A stretch of DNA of 64,000 bases from Helicobacter sp. MIT 00-7814 (GTDB lineage: Bacteria > Campylobacterota > Campylobacteria > Campylobacterales > Helicobacteraceae), in the NCBI RefSeq assembly GCF_003364115.1, contig NZ_NXLL01000001.1, positions 1 to 64,000 on the forward strand, in the 5' to 3' direction. Below are positions 24,640 to 34,499 of the stretch, one piece after another (positions within the stretch are counted from its first letter, which is position 1; every line of letters starts with the position of its first letter). Position numbers and translations under genes: made by a program. The notes under the pieces were generated by a model. That model had not been told where the DNA came from. It worked only from the letters and a program-made list of their open reading frames with translations, and did no database searches.

Positions 24640-27600
24640 CTATACAACATGAAACTTGCGCGCGACAAATCTAAAAAGCGGTGGCAACATCACAAGCGTA
24701 AGGAAGCTAGAAGTCACAAGCCCGCCTAAAACCACAATCGCCAAAGGCTTTTGCACCTCACTTCCCACACCGCTTGAAAGAAGCATCGGCACAAGCCCAA
24801 GCCCCGCGATACACGCCGTCATCAATACCGGGCGCAATCTTCGTTTCGCGCCTATCACCACGCATTCATCTAAGCTCATACCTTGCTTTAAAAGTTGCAA
24901 AAAGTAGCCAATCATCACCACGCCATTTAACACCGCGATACCAAAAAGCGCGATAAAGCCAACAGAAGCTGGCACAGAGATATACTCCCCAGAGATGAAA
25001 AGCGATATAAGCCCACCTGTCACGGCAAATGGGATATTGAGCAAAATTAAAAGCGCCAAAGGAATGGATTTGAAAGTGAAAAACAAAATAAAGAAAATCG
25101 CCAAAATGCTAAGTGGGATAACAGTCGCAAAGCGCTTGTTTGCGCGCTGTTGATTCTCAAACTGCCCGCCATAAACAATGCTATATCCATCAGGTAAGCT
25201 CACTTCCGCAGCGATGCGCTCTTGCGCCTCTTGCACGAAGCTTCCTAAGTCGCGATTGCGCACATTTGTGCGCACGACATTATAGCGCTGTGCGCCCTCG
25301 CGCTGCACTTGCACTGGTCCATCGACTTCTCTAATATCCGCAATCGAGCTAATAGGCGTTGGTGCGCCATTTTGCGAACTCATCTCAAGACTTTTTAGCT
25401 TTGTAATATCGCTTGCGATTTCTTTATTTTGGCGGATAATGACGGGGATTCTAGCGATTCCTTGCGGGATATATTCCACCATCACACCTTCAAGCGAGCT
25501 TTTCATAAAGCGCGCAAACTCATCGCTTGAAATGCCTGTGTTTGCCATAATTGCAGAATGTGGCGTGATATGAAGGTAACTTACACCTTGATTAAGCGTT
25601 GTAAAAGTCTCTTCGGCGCCTTGAATACTTTTTAGAATCTCCACAATTTGCGCACTTAGTTCATTGAGCTCATCAATTTCCACGCCAAAAATCTTAATCG
25701 CCAAATCCCCGCGCACACCTGTAAGCATTTCTGAGATTCTCATATCAATTGGCTGTAAAATCGCAAGGTTCGCGCCTTTGATATCTTGCAATACCTCGCG
25801 AATTTGACTACGAATCTCGTCCAAATCCTTTGCCTGCCATGTATCTTGCGGCTTAAAAGAAATAAAAGCATCAGATTGATTTGGACCTGATGGATCAAGC
25901 CCCACTTCATCAGAGCCTATGCGCGTCACCACACTTTTGATATCTGGCACGCGCGCCAAAAGCTCGCGTTGCAAGATAAGCATCAATTCCTTGCTCTGCT
26001 CTAGCGAAATAGATGGCGGACTTTCGACATTGATGACGATATCGCCCTCATTGAGCGTAGGCATAAAGGCACTTCCGATAAATGGAAAAAGCGAAAAGCT
26101 AAGGAACAAAAAGGCTATCGCGCTTAAAAACACGACTTTGAAGCGCTTGAGCGAAAAATTGAGAATAGGTTCATACATTTTGTGGAGGAATCTTGTCAGC
26201 ATCGTTTCTTTGTGATCTTTGACTTTCAGCACAAAAGAGCTGATAACTGGAATAACCGTCATTGAAAGGATAAGCGAGCCAAGGAGCGCAAAAACAATGG
26301 TTTGTGCTAAGGGAATAAAAAACTTGCCTTCCAATCCCTGTAAAGTAAGAATAGGCACAAAGAAAATGATGATGATGAGAATCCCGCTAAACACCGAGAC
26401 AGAAATTTCATTGCACGCGCGATAGACGCTGTGAAGCTTTGGCGCGTTTTTGTTAAAACTTAGGCGCTCAAAGGCATTTTCCACCATCACCACCGCGGAA
26501 TCCACTAAGATTCCAATAGCAATTGCTAGCCCGCCTAAGCTCATGAGGTTTGCGGAGATTCCATATTGTCGCATCATCACAAACGCCACAGAAATCGCCA
26601 GCGGTAAAATCACGCTCACCGCCACCGCCGCGCGCACATCGCCTAGGAACAAAAAGAGCGTGATAACAATGAGAATCACCGCTTCGCTTAGCACTTTAAT
26701 GACATTATTTACCGCTTTTTGTGTAAGCTCGGATCTATCATAAAACACACGCAATTCCACACCTTCAGGGAGATTTGGCTTGAGCTCTTCCATTTTTTTC
26801 TTAATCTCTACAATCGCATCGCGTGCATTTGCACCTTTGAGCGAAAGCACAAGCCCTTGCGTCGTCTCGCCCACACCATCAATCACCACAAGTCCTAAGC
26901 GCGTCATGTGAGATTCTATCACATCGCAGAAGTTACCAACCTTGACATAACCCGTTTTTGTGATAACAGGGATTTCTTTAATTTTATCAATGCTAAGCGA
27001 AGCGGTTTGAATCTTTACCAAAAATGTCTGTCCGTCCCTATCCACGCGCCCAGCGCCATCGTTTTTGAGATTTGCGCTCAACGCCTCTTCAAGGTGAGAA
27101 ATACTAATGCCAAGGCGCGCCATATTATCAAAATCTGGCACCACCGCAATAGCGCGCGCATAGCCACCTAGGCGATTGACATCTGCCACGCCTTTGGTGT
27201 TTCTAAGAATGGGGCGAATGGTAAAATCAAGCAATTGACGCTTTTCAACCTCACTAATATTGCCCTCAATGGTAAACATAAACATATCGCTAAGCGGCGT
27301 TACAATCGGCGCTAGCCCGCCACTTACTTCGGAGGGCAAATCCGCCATCGCCATTGTGAGCTTTTCATTCACCATATTACGCGCAAGGTAGATATCTGTG
27401 CCATCGTTAAAATCGATGGTAATGTCTGCGATTCCATATTTTGAAAGGCTACGCAGGGATTTTTGATTAGGCAAGCCCAAAAGCTCTAGCTCTAGCGGGC
27501 GCACGACACGATTTTCCACTTCCTCTGGCGCCATACCCGGGGCTTTGAGGATTATCTTTACTTGCGTGGAAGAAATATCTGGGAAAGCATCAACAGGAAT

Positions 27601-27699
27601 GGTAAAAAAGCTATACCCGCCAAAAAACACCAACGCAAGCGCGCAGATAATCACCATCAAACGCTGGCGCAGGGAAAATTCAATAATCTTAGTGAGCAT
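24640..27699 (-). CDS. Heavy-metal efflux RND pump (CzcA/CusA/CznA type)
   Basis: About 1019 residues from ATG 27699, which overlaps the stop of the upstream gene by 11 bp; a GTG at 27714 would add five residues. The protein has the RND layout of 12 membrane helices and two large periplasmic loops. Helix 4, GGLAIAIGILVDSAVVMVEN, holds the Asp of the proton relay typical of the heavy-metal branch. It exports divalent or monovalent metal ions with proton exchange as part of a tripartite complex with the two upstream gene products. H. pylori CznABC (Cd, Zn, Ni) and CrdB/CzcA (Cu) are the candidate orthologues; sequence reading alone does not decide the metal. Confidence 0.9.
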   Translation of the reverse strand: MLTKIIEFSLRQRLMVIICALALVFFGGYSFFTIPVDAFPDISSTQVKIILKAPGMAPEEVENRVVRPLELELLGLPNQKSLRSLSKYGIADITIDFNDGTDIYLARNMVNEKLTMAMADLPSEVSGGLAPIVTPLSDMFMFTIEGNISEVEKRQLLDFTIRPILRNTKGVADVNRLGGYARAIAVVPDFDNMARLGISISHLEEALSANLKNDGAGRVDRDGQTFLVKIQTASLSIDKIKEIPVITKTGYVKVGNFCDVIESHMTRLGLVVIDGVGETTQGLVLSLKGANARDAIVEIKKKMEELKPNLPEGVELRVFYDRSELTQKAVNNVIKVLSEAVILIVITLFLFLGDVRAAVAVSVILPLAISVAFVMMRQYGISANLMSLGGLAIAIGILVDSAVVMVENAFERLSFNKNAPKLHSVYRACNEISVSVFSGILIIIIFFVPILTLQGLEGKFFIPLAQTIVFALLGSLILSMTVIPVISSFVLKVKDHKETMLTRFLHKMYEPILNFSLKRFKVVFLSAIAFLFLSFSLFPFIGSAFMPTLNEGDIVINVESPPSISLEQSKELMLILQRELLARVPDIKSVVTRIGSDEVGLDPSGPNQSDAFISFKPQDTWQAKDLDEIRSQIREVLQDIKGANLAILQPIDMRISEMLTGVRGDLAIKIFGVEIDELNELSAQIVEILKSIQGAEETFTTLNQGVSYLHITPHSAIMANTGISSDEFARFMKSSLEGVMVEYIPQGIARIPVIIRQNKEIASDITKLKSLEMSSQNGAPTPISSIADIREVDGPVQVQREGAQRYNVVRTNVRNRDLGSFVQEAQERIAAEVSLPDGYSIVYGGQFENQQRANKRFATVIPLSILAIFFILFFTFKSIPLALLILLNIPFAVTGGLISLFISGEYISVPASVGFIALFGIAVLNGVVMIGYFLQLLKQGMSLDECVVIGAKRRLRPVLMTACIAGLGLVPMLLSSGVGSEVQKPLAIVVLGGLVTSSFLTLVMLPPLFRFVARKFHVV

Positions 27700-28786
27700 G
27701 CCCGCCGCCTTCACTTGTGCCTAAGCCACTTAGCATACCTTGCAAGATGATGATTGAGCCTGTGGCGATTTGCATATTTGGCTTTAGCACACCTTTTTTG
27801 ATAGCAAAGCTATTGTCGCGCTCCTCAGTTACTTCTATTTTCATTGGTAAAAATCCATTCTTTGTGCGTACAAAGGTTACATAGTCATTGCCTATTTTTA
27901 GCACCGCGGATGATGGGATAAGCATGCTGTTTTCTGGCAAGCCCCCGCCGATATACACTTCGACTAGCTCGCCGACTTTGAAGTCATTTGCTGTGATTTT
28001 GGCAGTGGCTAAAATCGTGTTGGTGTCTTTATCAATCACCACAGAAATGGTATCAATAAAGCCTATTTCCTTGCCTTTTTCATCATACAGCACATCGCCT
28101 TTTTCAATCGTGTGGGCTAAATGCACCGGCACGCGTATGCGCCCGAGCAAATCGCTATTTTTAAGCGAGATTCTCACATAAGGCGTAAAAGCATTGATTT
28201 TCTGTCCGCTTTGGCGTGGCGCGACTGAAAGCACCCCGCTAGCCTTTGCCACAATTGGGAATCCATACTGCCCTTGCTTGCCAGATTCCATAAATGCCTT
28301 ACTCACGCCTAGCAAATCAAGCTTTGCAAAGGTTTCGTTGTATTTGAGCTTAAGCTCATTCATCGTAAGGTAGCTTAGCTGATACTCGCGCTTTGAGATG
28401 ACACCGCTTTCATAGAGCATCTTATCTTTTGCCTCATTTTCAGAGGCGATTTTTAGCCTATCGCGCGTGTTTTTAAACTCAAAAAACAGCGTGCTAAGCT
28501 CATTTGAGCTAATATCGCAAATCAAATCGCCCTTTTTGACATACTCGCCCTCGCGCTTATAGATATTCACCACCACCGTCTCAAAGCTCGAGCTCTGCGC
28601 CACAGAAGTTTTATCATCAAAGTCAATGAGCGCATTAAAGGGCATTCCTTTAGAATCGATATCCTTGCTACTGACGCTAATGACTTTTATCCCATTTGTT
28701 CTAATTTCAGATTCACTAATAATAATTTCATCATATCCCCACAAACAGGCACATAGCAGGTAAAATATCGCAAGTTTTCTCATCAT
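27689..28786 (-). CDS. Periplasmic adaptor (membrane fusion) protein of the metal pump
   Basis: 365 residues from ATG 28786 (GAAGGAGAA just upstream). The N-terminus MMRKLAIFYLLCACLWGYDE is a signal peptide, possibly with a lipobox-like Cys. The lipoyl-like half-motifs (EGEYVKKGDLICDISS and ASGVLSVAPRQSGQ) flank a helical hairpin at about 95-165, followed by a beta-barrel domain. The C-terminal HAH could bind metal. The adaptor links the RND pump to the outer-membrane channel. A longer frame to 28861 lies inside the upstream gene and is unlikely. Confidence 0.88.
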   Translation of the reverse strand: MMRKLAIFYLLCACLWGYDEIIISESEIRTNGIKVISVSSKDIDSKGMPFNALIDFDDKTSVAQSSSFETVVVNIYKREGEYVKKGDLICDISSNELSTLFFEFKNTRDRLKIASENEAKDKMLYESGVISKREYQLSYLTMNELKLKYNETFAKLDLLGVSKAFMESGKQGQYGFPIVAKASGVLSVAPRQSGQKINAFTPYVRISLKNSDLLGRIRVPVHLAHTIEKGDVLYDEKGKEIGFIDTISVVIDKDTNTILATAKITANDFKVGELVEVYIGGGLPENSMLIPSSAVLKIGNDYVTFVRTKNGFLPMKIEVTEERDNSFAIKKGVLKPNMQIATGSIIILQGMLSGLGTSEGGGHAH

Positions 28787-28796
28787 TTCTCCTTCT

Positions 28797-30128
28797 TTAT
28801 TTTTGCGCTTTTTGATCTTGTGAGTGAGGAAGTGCCAGCACAAGCGCCAAGCTCTCTTCAAGCAAAGCTAAGGTGTTGGCATAATCCTTTTTCGCCTCGA
28901 TTGTTGTAATCATAGAATCTAGATGGTTGTTTTTTGTTGTGAGATATTCAAAAACGCTCGTTTTTCCCGCTTCATAGCCGATACGGCTAATCTCTGCAAG
29001 CGCGCGTTTATTCTCCTCATCACTCCTTGCAAGCGCGATTGCATTGCGTTTGAGTTCTAATTGCGAAAGGAAAGAAAGCGCATTACTCTGCAAGCTTTCT
29101 TGCAAAATCTCACTTTCGCGCAATGAGCCGCTTTGCAAGGCTAAATACATTGCTTTTTGGTTGCCATATTTTGTAGTAAGTGGGAATGGGATTTTTAGCT
29201 TCACGCCCGCACCTGTGGTAGATTCCGCCACACTTGCACCCACGCCAATTTCTACAGAATCAAAGCGACTCCTTGAAGCAAACTTCGCGCTATTGCTATA
29301 ATCCTCTATATCCAAACCCACTATTTCAAGGTAGAGCGAGTTTTTGAGGTATTCTTTTACATCCTCTTGCTTCAAGTTTAGGTAGGTAAATTCCAGATTC
29401 TCCACCACAATATCATCACTCTCTCCAACTATACCCAGCGCGACTTTGAGCGCATTGAGCGTATTTGCGAGAATCTTCTTGCTATTTTGCACCAAAAACT
29501 GCACGCTTAGATAATCGCTCTTAAAAAAGAGATACTGCGATTTTGAGATTCTCCCCGCGTTGTAGCGCACTTCAGCGATGTCAAGCTGTTCTTTAGCATT
29601 TTTTAGCCTGTCCTCAAAAACGCTTAACTGCTCCTTTTGCGCGAGATATTCCAAATACAAACGCTTTGAACTAATGATGCTTAGGCGCTTTGTAAGCTCG
29701 TAACTTTTATCTTGACGCTTTTGGCGCGTTTGATACATTTGCGAAAGGATGCTACTCACCCACGGCAGGCGCGGTGCAAGCATCAAATACACTTCACTCT
29801 CTAGCTCTTTCCCGCCACTTGGCGAGCTTGTTTGCTGCGTTTGCAAATCAATATATGGGCTATTCCACGCCCTTTGCGCCTTGCCCTCATACACAAGCGC
29901 CTTCCCATAGGCTTTTGACTTTGCAAGCGCGATTGAGTTATGCTCGATTCTTTGGATGAATTCATCCACCGACATAACGCTTGGATTTTTCGCCTGCGTT
30001 GTGCTTGGGGCTTGCTTAGCGTTATTTGGTGTGGTGAGATTTTGATTTTTCTTTGGATTCTGAAGTTTTTGAGAATCCGCACCAAAAGCCACCATGCTAA
30101 AAAGTAATAAAAAATAAAAAAGTTTCAT
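28797..30128 (-). CDS. Outer-membrane channel (TolC/CzcC family) of the metal pump
   Basis: 443 residues with a signal peptide (MKLFYFLLLFSMVAFGADS). The mature protein is a repeat of two long helical sections with strands between, the TolC-family pattern; segments such as AEVRYNAGRISKSQYLFFKSDYL and EISRIGYEAGKTSVFEYLTTKN are the paired conserved blocks. It is the first gene of the four-gene metal-export operon (channel, adaptor, pump, DUF3240). Confidence 0.88.
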   Translation of the reverse strand: MKLFYFLLLFSMVAFGADSQKLQNPKKNQNLTTPNNAKQAPSTTQAKNPSVMSVDEFIQRIEHNSIALAKSKAYGKALVYEGKAQRAWNSPYIDLQTQQTSSPSGGKELESEVYLMLAPRLPWVSSILSQMYQTRQKRQDKSYELTKRLSIISSKRLYLEYLAQKEQLSVFEDRLKNAKEQLDIAEVRYNAGRISKSQYLFFKSDYLSVQFLVQNSKKILANTLNALKVALGIVGESDDIVVENLEFTYLNLKQEDVKEYLKNSLYLEIVGLDIEDYSNSAKFASRSRFDSVEIGVGASVAESTTGAGVKLKIPFPLTTKYGNQKAMYLALQSGSLRESEILQESLQSNALSFLSQLELKRNAIALARSDEENKRALAEISRIGYEAGKTSVFEYLTTKNNHLDSMITTIEAKKDYANTLALLEESLALVLALPHSQDQKAQK

Positions 30129-30156
30129 TGTTTTGTGATTTGCGCCTTAAAATTAT

Positions 30157-30624
30157 TTATAAGAATCCCTCTTGTTTAAAGTATCTTAAAATATTTTTAT
30201 AAACATTCTTCTTAAAATGCGTCACATGCTGGAAAATTTCTTGATACGCGACAAATTTATACGCGTCAAACTCCGGCTCTAGTGTGCTTAGATTGATTTT
30301 TGCTTGAGGCTTTAGGCGGACGAGAAAATACTTTTGAATCTGCCCATCAAAAGGATACATTTTTTTGCTTATCGTTTCTGGGAAGTCGTATTTTATCCAC
30401 TCTGGGCATTCTGAAAGGATTTCAACTTCGCTTGTGCCGATCTCTTCTTGCAATTCCCTAAAGAGCGCATCTTTTGGATCTTCGCCCTCATCAATCCCAC
30501 CTTGCGGGAATTGCCACGCACCTTTAATATCATTGCGCTGGGCGATAAAATACTCGCAAACATTTGGATACCTTGGCGAAAGTATCACAGCTGCGACATT
30601 TGGACGATATTTTTTCTCACTCAT
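30157..30624 (-). CDS. rppH: RNA pyrophosphohydrolase (Nudix)
   Basis: 155 residues. The Nudix box GGIDEGEDPKDALFRELQEE matches GX5EX7REUXEEXGU in full. The start KKYRPNVAAVILSP and the AWQFPQGG segment are typical of RppH/NudA. The enzyme removes pyrophosphate from 5'-triphosphate RNA to trigger decay, and can cleave dinucleoside polyphosphates. It lies 28 bases upstream of the channel gene on the same strand. Confidence 0.92.
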   Translation of the reverse strand: MSEKKYRPNVAAVILSPRYPNVCEYFIAQRNDIKGAWQFPQGGIDEGEDPKDALFRELQEEIGTSEVEILSECPEWIKYDFPETISKKMYPFDGQIQKYFLVRLKPQAKINLSTLEPEFDAYKFVAYQEIFQHVTHFKKNVYKNILRYFKQEGFL

Positions 30625-30681
30625 TATGCTGCCTTCAAAAGTGGGCTTGTTATAAAATTTGGTTAAGATTCCATTCCATCC

Positions 30682-30760
30682 ATTGTATCGTCTCGCGGGA
30701 GTAAATCCCGCTTCGCCTCCGCTTCGCGTTCATACTCAAGTTTTTTTGGCTGATAAGATT
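30682..30760 (-). repeat. Modular hairpin repeat, GCGGGA stem, minus-strand copy
   Basis: Read on the minus strand: GATTATCAG-like start, GTATGAACGCGAAGCGGAGG, stem GCGGGA (30711-30706) / TCCCGC (30700-30695), loop TTTAC, then GAGACGATACAAT. Compared with 8143-8159, the stem bases changed on both sides and pairing was kept. The family peptide frame is open here too (KKLEYEREAEAKRDLLPRDD). Confidence 0.85.
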
Positions 30761-30849
30761 GCGAGATTTTTTGGCGTTGGTTGGAATCTAAGATTCTTGC
30801 AAAAAATTGCAACGATTATAACAAATTTTTTTCACAAAAAAGGATTTTC

Positions 30850-31938
30850 TTGCTTTTGTATATTCATATTCCATTTTGTGCGAGCAAATGTGGCTACTGC
30901 GCGTTTAATTCCTATGTCGGCGAAAAAAACCTCCACAAGCCCTACATTGACGCGCTTTGTAAGGATTTAAAACATTCTTTAAGCGCGCAAAATTACCCCA
31001 AAATCTCTAGCGTCTTTTTTGGTGGTGGCACGCCAAACTTGCTAGATTCTGCGCTTTTTGAGCCTGTGTTTGAAATTTTTATGCCACATATTCAAAAAAA
31101 TTGTGAAATCACAATGGAAGGCAATGTTAATCTCCTTTCTCCCTCGTGGTGTGCGCATATGCGGTCCCTTGGGGTAAATCGCCTAAGCATTGGCGTGCAG
31201 AGTTTTTTAGAATCCAAGCTTAAATTTTTAGAGCGCGAACACTCACAAAAAGATATTTTCAAAGCCTTTGATTTTGCGCTAGGTGCGGGATTTGAAAATT
31301 TGAGCTGTGATATTATCACAGGCACGCCACAAGATTGTGAACTTTCCTTAGAATCTGAATTTCAAAACCTTGCAAAGCTCCCATTACAGCATATTTCAGC
31401 TTATAGTTTAAGCATTGATGAAGGCTCGCGATTTGCCAAAAACACTGCCAAAGCACGCTCTTTGCCTCCGCAAGATTTAAGCACCCTTGTGCGCGCGCAT
31501 TTGCAAGCGCTAGGATTTAGCCAATATGAAGTCTCAAATTATGCAAAAAATGAGAATTTTTGCAGGCATAATTTGGGTTATTGGGAAGCTAAGGAATACA
31601 TAGGGTGCGGGGCTGGGGCGTTTTCGCGCGTTGGAAGTGAGCGCACAAATGCGCTTAAAGGACTCAAAGAATATATAACAAATCCACATTTTAGGGAAGT
31701 CGAGCCTTTAAGTGCGGAAGATTTGCGCACAGAAGAGATTATGCTAGGGCTTAGGTGCAAAAGTGGCGTGCGCGTGGAATTGTTAGATTCTAAAAAATGC
31801 GCAGACTTACTAGAATCTAACAAGGCGCATATCCAAACGCGTGATTTCCCCACACAAACAAACGCGCAGGCAAAGCGTGATTTTCTTGTTTCAAATGACT
31901 TTTTCCTTGCAGATTCTCTAGCACTTTATTTATTGTAA
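30850..31938 (+). CDS. hemW: HemW-type radical SAM haem chaperone
   Basis: 362 residues from TTG 30850 (AGGA 7 bases upstream), which gives the usual family start MLLYIHIPFC; a frame from 30781 adds an unlikely tail. The iron-sulfur motif CxxxCxxC is in HIPFCASKCGYCAFN. VFFGGGTPNLL and RLSIGVQSF are further conserved radical-SAM blocks. The protein resembles coproporphyrinogen III dehydrogenase HemN but lacks its long N-terminal extension, so the haem-carrier role is more likely. It is convergent with fliR. Confidence 0.88.
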   Translation: MLLYIHIPFCASKCGYCAFNSYVGEKNLHKPYIDALCKDLKHSLSAQNYPKISSVFFGGGTPNLLDSALFEPVFEIFMPHIQKNCEITMEGNVNLLSPSWCAHMRSLGVNRLSIGVQSFLESKLKFLEREHSQKDIFKAFDFALGAGFENLSCDIITGTPQDCELSLESEFQNLAKLPLQHISAYSLSIDEGSRFAKNTAKARSLPPQDLSTLVRAHLQALGFSQYEVSNYAKNENFCRHNLGYWEAKEYIGCGAGAFSRVGSERTNALKGLKEYITNPHFREVEPLSAEDLRTEEIMLGLRCKSGVRVELLDSKKCADLLESNKAHIQTRDFPTQTNAQAKRDFLVSNDFFLADSLALYLL

Positions 31939-31956
31939 TATCTAAAGCGTCATTAA

Positions 31957-32730
31957 TCAAAGCTTTAAGAGCTCGCTAACAGCAAGAAGTGCGTCGTTTA
32001 GCTCGCTTTTAAAATGTGTAAAAATCGATGGAATAGCAATGATGAGCACCACAAAGGCAATGGCGATTTTCACTGGGAATCCGATAGCTAGGAGGTTGAA
32101 CTGCGGGTGCGTTTTCATAATCATACCAAAAATGATATCCGAAAAAAGGATAATCGCTAAAATCGGAAAAGCCATACAAAAGCCCACCACAAAGAGATTC
32201 CCAAAGGCTTTGACAAAATATCCCACACTTTTGCCATCAAAAATAAAACTTCCCAAAGGGACAGAATCTAGGCTATGTGCCACAAGCATAAAAACCACAT
32301 GATGAAAATCTAACCCCAGCGCAAGTAATATCGCAAGCAGGCTTAAAAGCTGCGCGACAATGGGCTTTTGCGTGCCAGAGACAGGATCATACGCGCTTGC
32401 CATCGTAAGCCCCATCGAAAAGCTAATCATCTCCCCGCTAAAACTCACCATACTAAACACAATCTGCAAGCAAAGCCCCGCCAAAAAGCCCAGCATAAGC
32501 TCAAAAAGCCCCGCTATCATAAGCTCAATAAGTGTGATTTGCCCGAGATTATAATGCGCGATTGGGAAAAAAATAAGTGCCATAAAAAAAATCATCGCGC
32601 CTCGGATACTCGGGGAAATAAGTTGATTTTCAAAAAATGGAAAAAACGCAAACACGCCCGCAAAACGCATAATAAGGAGCAAAAATGTCAGCACACTCGC
32701 TTCGTTGGTGAGATAAGGGACTATTTGCAT
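31957..32730 (-). CDS. fliR: Flagellar export apparatus protein FliR
   Basis: 257 residues with about six hydrophobic segments. LLLIMRFAGVFAFFPFFENQLISP, GLTMASAYDPVSGTQKPI and HPQFNLLAIGFPVKI are FliR/SctT landmarks. FliR is part of the membrane export gate of the flagellar type III secretion system. It is the last gene of the pyrH-gatA-guaB-xseB-fliR run, 19 bases after xseB. Confidence 0.92.
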   Translation of the reverse strand: MQIVPYLTNEASVLTFLLLIMRFAGVFAFFPFFENQLISPSIRGAMIFFMALIFFPIAHYNLGQITLIELMIAGLFELMLGFLAGLCLQIVFSMVSFSGEMISFSMGLTMASAYDPVSGTQKPIVAQLLSLLAILLALGLDFHHVVFMLVAHSLDSVPLGSFIFDGKSVGYFVKAFGNLFVVGFCMAFPILAIILFSDIIFGMIMKTHPQFNLLAIGFPVKIAIAFVVLIIAIPSIFTHFKSELNDALLAVSELLKL

Positions 32731-32749
32731 AAGCGCGCTTCAAAGCCCT

Positions 32750-33028
32750 TTAAGAGCTTGATTTGGTTGGATTTTGAAGTGTTTCATATTCAAGCTTTGC
32801 AGATTCCAAAAGCTTTTGAGCTTGGAAAAGCATCGTAGCACCTTGCTTATAAAGCGCAAGAGAATCTTTTAGGCTGATATCTTGGCTATTTAGCTGATTT
32901 AGCACTTCGCGCGTGGATTCTAAAAGCTCTTCAAAACTTTGAGAATCTGCGCTATTTTGAGAATCTAGCTCTTGTGAAGGCGTAGTTTGCGAAGGCGCGC
33001 TTTTAGCTTGAAACAAATCACTAGCCAT
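32750..33028 (-). CDS. xseB: Exodeoxyribonuclease VII small subunit
   Basis: 92 residues from ATG 33028; a longer frame to 33070 reads through the end of guaB and is unlikely. The helical core [20 protein letters not shown] followed by [19 protein letters not shown] is the XseB fold. It works with the large subunit XseA in single-strand DNA degradation. Its start overlaps the guaB stop by 8 bp, indicating translational coupling. Confidence 0.88.
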   Translation of the reverse strand: MASDLFQAKSAPSQTTPSQELDSQNSADSQSFEELLESTREVLNQLNSQDISLKDSLALYKQGATMLFQAQKLLESAKLEYETLQNPTKSSS

Positions 33029-34466
33029 GGTAGTTTGGCGCCTCTTTGGTAATATCGACATCATGCACATGAGATTCTTTTAGCCCTGCGGTGGTGATTT
33101 CTACAATCTGCGCATTTTGTTGCAATGTCGGAATATCCTTGCTTCCCAAATAGCCCATAGATGAGCAAAGCCCGCCGATGAGCTGATGCACGACATCGCC
33201 CACTTTCCCGCGATATGGCACACGCCCTTCAATGCCTTCTGGCACGAGTTTATCCTGCGCTGTGCCCTCTTGGAAATACCTATCCGCGCTTCCTTTTGTC
33301 ATCGCGCCGATGCTTCCCATACCGCGATAGCTCTTATACTGCCTGCCTTGGTAAATCATCAAATCACCCGGCGACTCCTCTGTGCCTGCCAAAAGCGAGC
33401 CTATCATAACGCTTGTAGCACCTACTGCTAAGGCTTTTGCGATATCGCCAGAATATTTTATCCCGCCATCGGCGATAATTGGGATTCCGCTTTTTTGCGC
33501 TTCATTCGCGCAACCTTCAATCGCGCTCACCTGTGGCATTCCCACACCCGCAACAATGCGCGTGGTGCAAATACTGCCCGGTCCTATGCCGACTTTTATC
33601 CCATCTGCACCAGAATCTATCAAATCCCTTGTCGCACGCGCGGTGACGACATTCCCCACGATGACATCAACACTTAGCTTACTTTTAATCTCTTTAAGCG
33701 TTTTTATGACATTGAGCGAGTGTCCATGCGCAGAGTCTAGCACAAGCACATCTACGCCCGCATCTACAAGCGCGCTCGCCCTATCAAACTGAAACACGCC
33801 AACCGCCGCGCCCACGCGCAAACGCCCAAAATCATCTTTATTAGAATCTGGATATTCTATGCGCTTTTGGATATCCTTAATTGTGATAAGCCCCTTTAGC
33901 GTGTCGTTTTTATCGACAATGGGAAGCTTTTCGATTCTATGTTTATGCATGATTTCGCGCGCCTGCTCCAAAGTCGTGCCAACTTCAGCTGTGATAAGCG
34001 GGGCTTTTGTCATCACATCGCCGACTTTTTTATTAAGGTTTGTTTCAAAGCGCACATCGCGATTTGTTAGAATTCCAATAAGTTTGCCATAGCTATCAAC
34101 CACCGGCACGCCAGAGATTTTATAATTATCCGTAATCTCCTTTGCCTCTGCAAGTGTGGCGTCTGCGAGAATATAGATAGGATCGACTATCACGCCACTT
34201 TCACTTTTTTTCACCTTTTTGACTTGCTCGACTTGAGATTCTATATCCATATTTTTGTGGATTATCCCAATGCCCCCAAGGCGCGCCATCGCAATAGCTG
34301 TGCGGTATTCTGTCACCGTGTCCATCGCAGCAGAGATAATGGGGATATTGAGCGAGATATTTTTGCTTAAACGCGTCTTTAAACTCACCTCTTTAGGCAA
34401 TACTTCAGAATACGAAGGGACAAGCAGTATATCCTCAAAAGTGAGCGCTTTTTGTAAGATTTTCAT
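33021..34466 (-). CDS. guaB: IMP dehydrogenase
   Basis: 481 residues, normal length. The substrate and catalytic loop is [18 protein letters not shown], with the active-site Cys. Two CBS domains lie at about 95-205 ([11 protein letters not shown] and [11 protein letters not shown]). The flap RYFQEG is present. It converts IMP to XMP, the first committed step of GMP synthesis. It lies between gatA (33 bases upstream) and xseB (overlapping). Confidence 0.96.
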   Translation of the reverse strand: MKILQKALTFEDILLVPSYSEVLPKEVSLKTRLSKNISLNIPIISAAMDTVTEYRTAIAMARLGGIGIIHKNMDIESQVEQVKKVKKSESGVIVDPIYILADATLAEAKEITDNYKISGVPVVDSYGKLIGILTNRDVRFETNLNKKVGDVMTKAPLITAEVGTTLEQAREIMHKHRIEKLPIVDKNDTLKGLITIKDIQKRIEYPDSNKDDFGRLRVGAAVGVFQFDRASALVDAGVDVLVLDSAHGHSLNVIKTLKEIKSKLSVDVIVGNVVTARATRDLIDSGADGIKVGIGPGSICTTRIVAGVGMPQVSAIEGCANEAQKSGIPIIADGGIKYSGDIAKALAVGATSVMIGSLLAGTEESPGDLMIYQGRQYKSYRGMGSIGAMTKGSADRYFQEGTAQDKLVPEGIEGRVPYRGKVGDVVHQLIGGLCSSMGYLGSKDIPTLQQNAQIVEITTAGLKESHVHDVDITKEAPNYHG

Positions 34467-34499
34467 TCTCTTTCCTCCTTTATTTTTGTAGATAAAGCC